Part shown: in pieces, positions 8,611-11,827 of the stretch
Position numbering within the stretch: the first letter of the stretch is position 1
Layout of the letters: the number at the start of each line of letters is the position of its first letter
Origin: an uncultured Rhodovulum sp.
GTDB lineage: Bacteria > Pseudomonadota > Alphaproteobacteria > Rhodobacterales > Rhodobacteraceae
Assembly (NCBI GenBank): GCA_946221765.1
Contig: CAMIMK010000065.1
Span: 1 to 11,827 of the forward strand
DNA: 11,827 bases
Direction of reading: 5' to 3'
Made by a program: the position numbers and the translations under genes
The notes under the pieces: generated by a model
The model's input: only the letters and a program-made list of their open reading frames with translations
Told to the model about the DNA's origin: nothing
Databases searched by the model: none

Positions 8611-9735
8611 ATGCTGACCATGCAGAGCCCGATCGAGATGCAGCGCCCGCCGGTCGTCCGCTTCGGCGCCGGGCAGGTGGAGACGCTGGCCGCCTGGCTG
8701 GCCGCGACCGGCGCGCGCCGCCCCTTCGTCGTCGCCGACAGGGTGAATGCCGCCCGGCTCGACATCCTCGGCCTCCCGACCGCCGCCCTCTTCGGCGAGG
8801 TGAAGCCCGAGCCCGACCTGCCCAACCTCGAGGAGGCGCTCCTCGCCGCCAGGGCGGCCGAGGCGGATGCGGTGATCGGCTTCGGCGGCGGCAGCGCCAT
8901 GGACCTCGCGAAGCTCGTCGCGGTGCTCGTGACGTCCGAGCTGTCGTTGCCCGACATCTCCGGCCCGAACCGGGCGCCGGCCCGCAGCGTGGCGCTCGCC
9001 CAGATCCCGACCACCGCGGGAACCGGCAGCGAGGTCGGGACCCGGGCGCTCGTCACCGACCCGGCGACGATGAACAAGATCGCGACCGAGAGCGTCGAGA
9101 TGCTGGCCGACATCGCCATCATCGACCCCGGGCTGACCGTGTCCGTGCCGCCCCTCGTCACCGCGGCGACCGGCGTCGACGCCATGGCGCATTGCGTCGA
9201 GGCCTTCACCTCGAAGCGGTCGCATCCGATCATCGACGCCTATGCCCTGCAGGGGATCGAACTCGTCGGCCGCTATCTCGCCCGCGCCGTCGAGAATGGC
9301 GGCGACATCGAGGCCCGGTCCGGCCTGGCGCTCGCCGCCTTCTACGGCGGCATCTGCCTCGGGCCGGTCAACACCACCGCCGGCCATGCGCTCGCCTATC
9401 CGCTCGGTACCCGGCACAAGCTCGCCCATGGCATCGCCAACGCGCTGATCTTCCCGCATGTGCTCGCCGTCAACGCGCCGGCCGTGCCGGAGAAGACCGC
9501 GCTGGTCGGGCGCGCCCTCGGCTTCGACGCCGATGCCCGCCAGCAGGTGCTGGGCGGCGCCCGCAGCTTCTGCGAGCGGCTCGGCCTCGACATGGCGCTC
9601 GGCGCCCATGGCGTGCCCCGGGTCGACCTGCCGGCCTCGGCGAAGGAAGCGCATGCCATCCGCCGCCTGCTCGACTGGAACCCCGTCGACCTCTCCGAGG
9701 CCGATATCCTCGACATCTACGAAGCGGCCTACTGA
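8611..9735 (+). CDS. Iron-dependent (group III) alcohol dehydrogenase family protein
   Basis: This 374-residue cytoplasmic protein should interconvert an alcohol and an aldehyde or ketone using NAD(P)(H). The nucleotide-binding motif FGGGSAMDLAK lies near 91-101. The metal site is complete: Asp190 and His194 in GVDAMAHCVEAF, His259 in TAGHALAYPLG and His273 in HKLAHG, spaced as in FucO-type enzymes. The conserved PTTAGTGSEV is also present. The family covers lactaldehyde reductases, maleylacetate reductases and phosphonate or sugar-derived dehydrogenases, and nothing seen here fixes the substrate. The ATG follows GAGGAGA by about 8 nt and lies 12 nt after the ATPase stop, inside the transport operon. 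The substrate is therefore probably the imported compound or a product of it. Confidence 0.88.
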   Translation: MLTMQSPIEMQRPPVVRFGAGQVETLAAWLAATGARRPFVVADRVNAARLDILGLPTAALFGEVKPEPDLPNLEEALLAARAAEADAVIGFGGGSAMDLAKLVAVLVTSELSLPDISGPNRAPARSVALAQIPTTAGTGSEVGTRALVTDPATMNKIATESVEMLADIAIIDPGLTVSVPPLVTAATGVDAMAHCVEAFTSKRSHPIIDAYALQGIELVGRYLARAVENGGDIEARSGLALAAFYGGICLGPVNTTAGHALAYPLGTRHKLAHGIANALIFPHVLAVNAPAVPEKTALVGRALGFDADARQQVLGGARSFCERLGLDMALGAHGVPRVDLPASAKEAHAIRRLLDWNPVDLSEADILDIYEAAY

Positions 9736-9750
9736 GGCCCGGAGACACCG

Positions 9751-10647
9751 ATGACCAAGGAAGCTTTCGTCGCCCTCGTCACCTGCTTCAATGATGACGA
9801 GACGATCAACTTTGCCGCGACCCGGGCGCAGGTGCGCCGGCAGGTCGCGGCCGGCAACAACATCATGTGCGCCGGCACCAACGGCGATTTCACCGCGCTC
9901 ACCTTCGACGAGAAGGTGCGGCTCTGCGGCGAGGTCGTGGAGGAAGTGGGCGGCCGCGCCCGCGTCATCATCAACGCCGGCATGCCCGCGACCTTCGAGA
10001 CCATCCTGCTCGCGAAGGAATTCGCCGCCATCGGCGTCGACGGCATCGCCGTCATCACGCCCTTCTTCATCCAGTGCACGCAGGATGGCCTGATCCGTCA
10101 CTTCTCCAGCGTGGCGGATGTGGTGACGACGCCCACCTATCTCTACGACATCCCGGCCCGCACCCAGAACCACATCGAGCCCGAGACCGCCCGCACCCTT
10201 GCCGCGCATGGCAACATCGCCGGCATCAAGGACTCGGGCGGGGCGCAGGACACGCTGGAGGCCTATCTCCGGGTCGGCCGCGAGGTTCCGGGCTTCGAGG
10301 TCTATTCCGGCCCCGACCACCTCGTGCTCTGGGCCTTCCGGAATGGCGCCAAGGGCTGCATCTCCGGCCTCGGCAACGTGATGCCCGAGACGCTCGCGGC
10401 GATCACCCGGGGCTTCAACGCCGATGATGCCGCTGCGGCCGAGGCGGCGCAGGCGGCCTTCGGGGCCTTCCGCAAGGATCTCTATACCCTCGGCTATCCG
10501 CCGGCGCTGGTGAAGCGCGCGCTCTACCTGATGGACGCCTCGGTCGGCGCCAGCCGCCAGCCCGCGCTTCTGCCCGACCCCGCGCAGGACGCGAAGATCG
10601 CCGCCCTTCTCGTCAAGCATGGCCTGATGGCTGACGCCTCGGCGTGA
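9751..10647 (+). CDS. DapA/NAL-superfamily Schiff-base lyase or aldolase
   Basis: This 298-residue TIM-barrel enzyme belongs to the family of dihydrodipicolinate synthase, N-acetylneuraminate lyase and 2-keto-3-deoxy-sugar-acid aldolases, which act on 2-keto acids through a lysine Schiff base. Lys160 lies in GIKDSGG and Tyr132 in YLYDIPART. The substrate-carboxylate loop reads GTNGDF, with Thr43-Asn44 in place of the Thr-Thr of true DHDPS and Asp in place of the usual Glu. Arg137 aligns with the DHDPS arginine (R138 of E. coli DapA) that binds the second substrate. A catabolic operon setting and the Asn44 argue against lysine biosynthesis; Arg137 argues against a plain sialic acid lyase. The ATG follows GGAGA by 6 nt, 15 nt after the dehydrogenase. 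It is the last gene of the operon. Confidence 0.85.
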   Translation: MTKEAFVALVTCFNDDETINFAATRAQVRRQVAAGNNIMCAGTNGDFTALTFDEKVRLCGEVVEEVGGRARVIINAGMPATFETILLAKEFAAIGVDGIAVITPFFIQCTQDGLIRHFSSVADVVTTPTYLYDIPARTQNHIEPETARTLAAHGNIAGIKDSGGAQDTLEAYLRVGREVPGFEVYSGPDHLVLWAFRNGAKGCISGLGNVMPETLAAITRGFNADDAAAAEAAQAAFGAFRKDLYTLGYPPALVKRALYLMDASVGASRQPALLPDPAQDAKIAALLVKHGLMADASA

Positions 10648-10774
10648 CGCCGGTGCATTCGGGGGGACGCAAGGGCAGGCGGGGTCGGGCGACCTGATCC
10701 TGCCGTGCGGACGGCCTGCGCCGGGCGCCAGGCGTCACCCCCGACAGGGCGCCGCCTGCGGCAGTCGCAGGCGG
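10648..10774. other. Convergent intergenic region
   Basis: This 127-bp gap separates the end of the plus-strand operon from the regulator on the other strand. GTGACGCC at 10644-10651 recurs inverted as GGCGTCAC at 10731-10738, and an imperfect GCCTG/CAGGC hairpin lies at 10714-10733. With the strong hairpin at 10752-10774, the whole gap could fold in transcripts from either side. No small gene is visible. Confidence 0.5.
10752..10774 (-). terminator. Hairpin abutting the GntR stop codon
   Basis: CCGCCTGCG (10752-10760) and CGCAGGCGG (10766-10774) form a perfect 9-bp stem with a five-base loop. The first base of the stem on the minus strand directly follows the TGA of the regulator gene. No U tract follows, so it may be a non-canonical terminator or a stabilising 3' end; on the plus strand it could also stop read-through from the operon. 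Confidence 0.6.
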
Positions 10775-11524
10775 TCAGCCCCGGCTGAGGTCGATCAGCT
10801 TGCCGCCGAACAGGCGGTCGCGGGAATGGGTCAGGTGGCCACGCATCAGCCGCTCTGCCGCGTCGCCATCGCCGTCGCGAATGGCTGCGAAGATCGCCGA
10901 ATGCTCGTCGAAGACCTGCTTGAGGGCCTTCTCGCCATCGGTCATCAGCGACTGGCCGTGCAGCTTCATGCCCACGTAGATATGCTCGCGCAGCGCCCGC
11001 ATCGAGGCCTCGAAATACTGGTTGTTCGCGGCCTTGGCGATCGCGAGGTGAAAGGCGAAATCCGCATCCTCGCGATGGGTCTGCGAATCCGTCGCCCCCT
11101 GCATCAGCGACAGCGCCGTGCCGATCTCGTCGAGTGCGGCGGCATCCTGTCGCGACGCCGCCAGCCGTGCGGACATGGTCTCGATGCAGATGCGGAATTC
11201 GTAGCAGCGCTGGATGTCGGCGATCGTCTCGACCCGGGCAAAGCCGAGCGGGACGGTCTTGACCTCGCGCACGTAGCTGCCGGCGCCCTGGCGCGAGTGG
11301 ATGATGCCCTGGTCGCGCAGCCGCTCCAGCGCCGCCCGCAGGATGGGGCGCGACACGCCGAATTCGTCGGCGAGGCTCTTCTCAGACGGCAGCTTCTGGT
11401 TCGCCGGATAATCGCCGTTGGAGATCCGGCTGTAGAGCAGGTGATAGACCCGGTCGGCCAGCCCCGGTTTCGGTCTGGACACATCGCCGCCAGCCTGTCC
11501 AGTCTGGTCCGTGAGATCCTTCAT
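10775..11524 (-). CDS. GntR-family regulator, FadR subfamily (FCD domain)
   Basis: This 249-residue regulator has a winged helix-turn-helix at about 20-86 (NQKLPSEKSLADEFGVSRP, then the wing with RQGAGSYVRE) and an all-helical FCD ligand domain at about 104-240. The probable FCD metal ligands are Asp155 and His159 (DFAFH), His208 (EHSAIF) and His230 (GHLTHS), which in the family bind a metal that holds a carboxylate effector. Members mostly repress sugar-acid, amino-acid or organic-acid catabolism until the effector arrives. ATG 11524 is chosen because AAGG lies about 8 nt upstream and the frame further upstream overlaps the kinase coding sequence. The gene follows the kinase by 10 bp and is probably translated with it. 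It is the obvious candidate to control the convergent transport operon. Confidence 0.9.
   Translation of the reverse strand: MKDLTDQTGQAGGDVSRPKPGLADRVYHLLYSRISNGDYPANQKLPSEKSLADEFGVSRPILRAALERLRDQGIIHSRQGAGSYVREVKTVPLGFARVETIADIQRCYEFRICIETMSARLAASRQDAAALDEIGTALSLMQGATDSQTHREDADFAFHLAIAKAANNQYFEASMRALREHIYVGMKLHGQSLMTDGEKALKQVFDEHSAIFAAIRDGDGDAAERLMRGHLTHSRDRLFGGKLIDLSRG
11475..11502. promoter_or_regulatory. Inverted repeat CTGGACA-N14-TGTCCAG inside the regulator gene
   Basis: Perfect 7-bp arms lie at 11475-11481 and 11496-11502, covering about codons 8-17 of the GntR gene, just before its DNA-binding domain. The GACA-N14-TGTC core has exactly the same spacing as in the repeat over the transport-operon promoter-like region (3398-3421). 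It might be an internal autoregulatory site. The coding role of these bases is an alternative explanation. Confidence 0.35.
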
Positions 11525-11534
11525 CCCGCGCCTT

Positions 11535-11827
11535 TCAGGGAGCAACGGCGTCGGCAATGGACAGGAGGGCTGTCGCGTCGCCAAATCCGCCGGACTTGGT
11601 AACAAGCTGCAGCTTCCGGCCGCCGACTAGCATGCTGGAGACAGGGACGCCAGACAAGACCTCCCCTTCGAGCCGGAGCACGCCCTGTCCGAGCGCGCCG
11701 AGGATCGCGTCGGCCGTCTCGCCGCCGCAGCCGAACAGGGCGCGCACCTGCCCGTCGGCGACATGGCGGGCGACTTCCGCGGCGAAGCGTGCGCCCGCGG
11801 CCTGCGGGTCGAAGGCCCGTCCGGGCG
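11535..11827 (-). CDS. Four-carbon acid sugar kinase, C-terminal part (DUF1537 family), cut by window edge
   Basis: Ninety-six C-terminal residues are visible; the first complete codon starts at 11825 and the rest lies beyond the window. The motifs FGCGGETADAILGALG and LQLVTKSGGFGD are characteristic of the nucleotide-binding C-terminal domain of DUF1537 kinases, matching the GGET and K-S-G-x-F-G elements of the family. Studied members phosphorylate D- or L-threonate, D-erythronate or 3-oxo-tetronate with ATP. The exact substrate cannot be told from this end. A GTG at 11747 could be mistaken for a start, but the reading frame and family similarity continue upstream to the edge. The TGA is followed after 10 bp by the regulator ATG, so both share a transcript. 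The promoter lies outside the window. Confidence 0.8.
   Translation of the reverse strand, partial: PGRAFDPQAAGARFAAEVARHVADGQVRALFGCGGETADAILGALGQGVLRLEGEVLSGVPVSSMLVGGRKLQLVTKSGGFGDATALLSIADAVAP

Noticed and set aside
11605..11605. Earlier start for the GntR regulator (276 residues)
   Set aside because: The extension overlaps kinase coding sequence, is Pro-rich and unlike GntR proteins, and the ATG at 11524 has a suitable ribosome binding site.
11747..11747. GTG as start of a separate 70-residue protein
   Set aside because: The same frame continues upstream to the window edge and the family similarity begins before this codon, so it is internal to the kinase.

Overview
The window is high-GC DNA, strongly GC-biased at third codon positions, with long antisense shadow ORFs. 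A class I polyhydroxyalkanoate synthase, a Dpp/Opp-type ABC operon and a FadR-subfamily GntR regulator together point to an alphaproteobacterium. This is a judgement from protein style; genus cannot be fixed from the sequence. I see no rRNA, tRNA, CRISPR array, insertion sequence or phage gene.

Layout. (1) 1-182 is a leader region with a weak promoter-like pair and a perfect inverted repeat. It leads into phaC (183-1994, +), the class I PHA synthase that polymerises hydroxyacyl-CoA into storage granules. (2) A 26-bp perfect palindrome (2001-2026) separates phaC from a convergent gene (2037-3221, -) for a cytoplasmic BNR/Asp-box sialidase-superfamily protein. (3) A 255-bp AT-richer divergent control region (3222-3476) holds promoter-like hexamers on both strands and three inverted repeats. 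(4) A tightly packed plus-strand operon follows: a periplasmic solute-binding protein of the oligopeptide family (3477-4982), an intercistronic stem-loop, two permeases (5132-6043 and 6081-6998), one fused two-domain ATPase (6991-8598), an iron-dependent alcohol dehydrogenase (8611-9735) and a DapA/NAL-superfamily lyase or aldolase (9751-10647). (5) A convergent minus-strand pair ends the window: a FadR-type GntR regulator (10775-11524) and, 10 bp upstream of it, the C-terminal third or less of a DUF1537-type four-carbon acid sugar kinase cut by the window edge (11535-11827).

How they fit together (inference). Regions 2-5 look like one uptake-and-catabolism locus for a small acidic or sugar-derived metabolite. 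The binding protein, permeases and ATPase import it, the alcohol dehydrogenase interconverts an alcohol and a carbonyl, the DapA-like enzyme cleaves or dehydrates a 2-keto acid through a lysine Schiff base, the kinase phosphorylates a sugar acid, and the GntR/FCD protein senses a carboxylate and controls the locus. The sialidase-like protein may act on the same compound or a conjugate of it. Sialic acid itself is a poor guess: the sialidase-like protein has no export signal, and the DapA-like enzyme carries the DHDPS-type arginine rather than an N-acetylneuraminate lyase-like residue. The substrate is not identified. PhaC looks like an unrelated neighbour.

The most unusual signal is a pair of inverted repeats with identical GACA-N14-TGTC geometry. 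One sits over the promoter-like region of the transport operon (3398-3421) and the other lies in the first codons of the regulator gene (11475-11502). A near-match with N13 lies in front of the sialidase-like gene (3259-3279).
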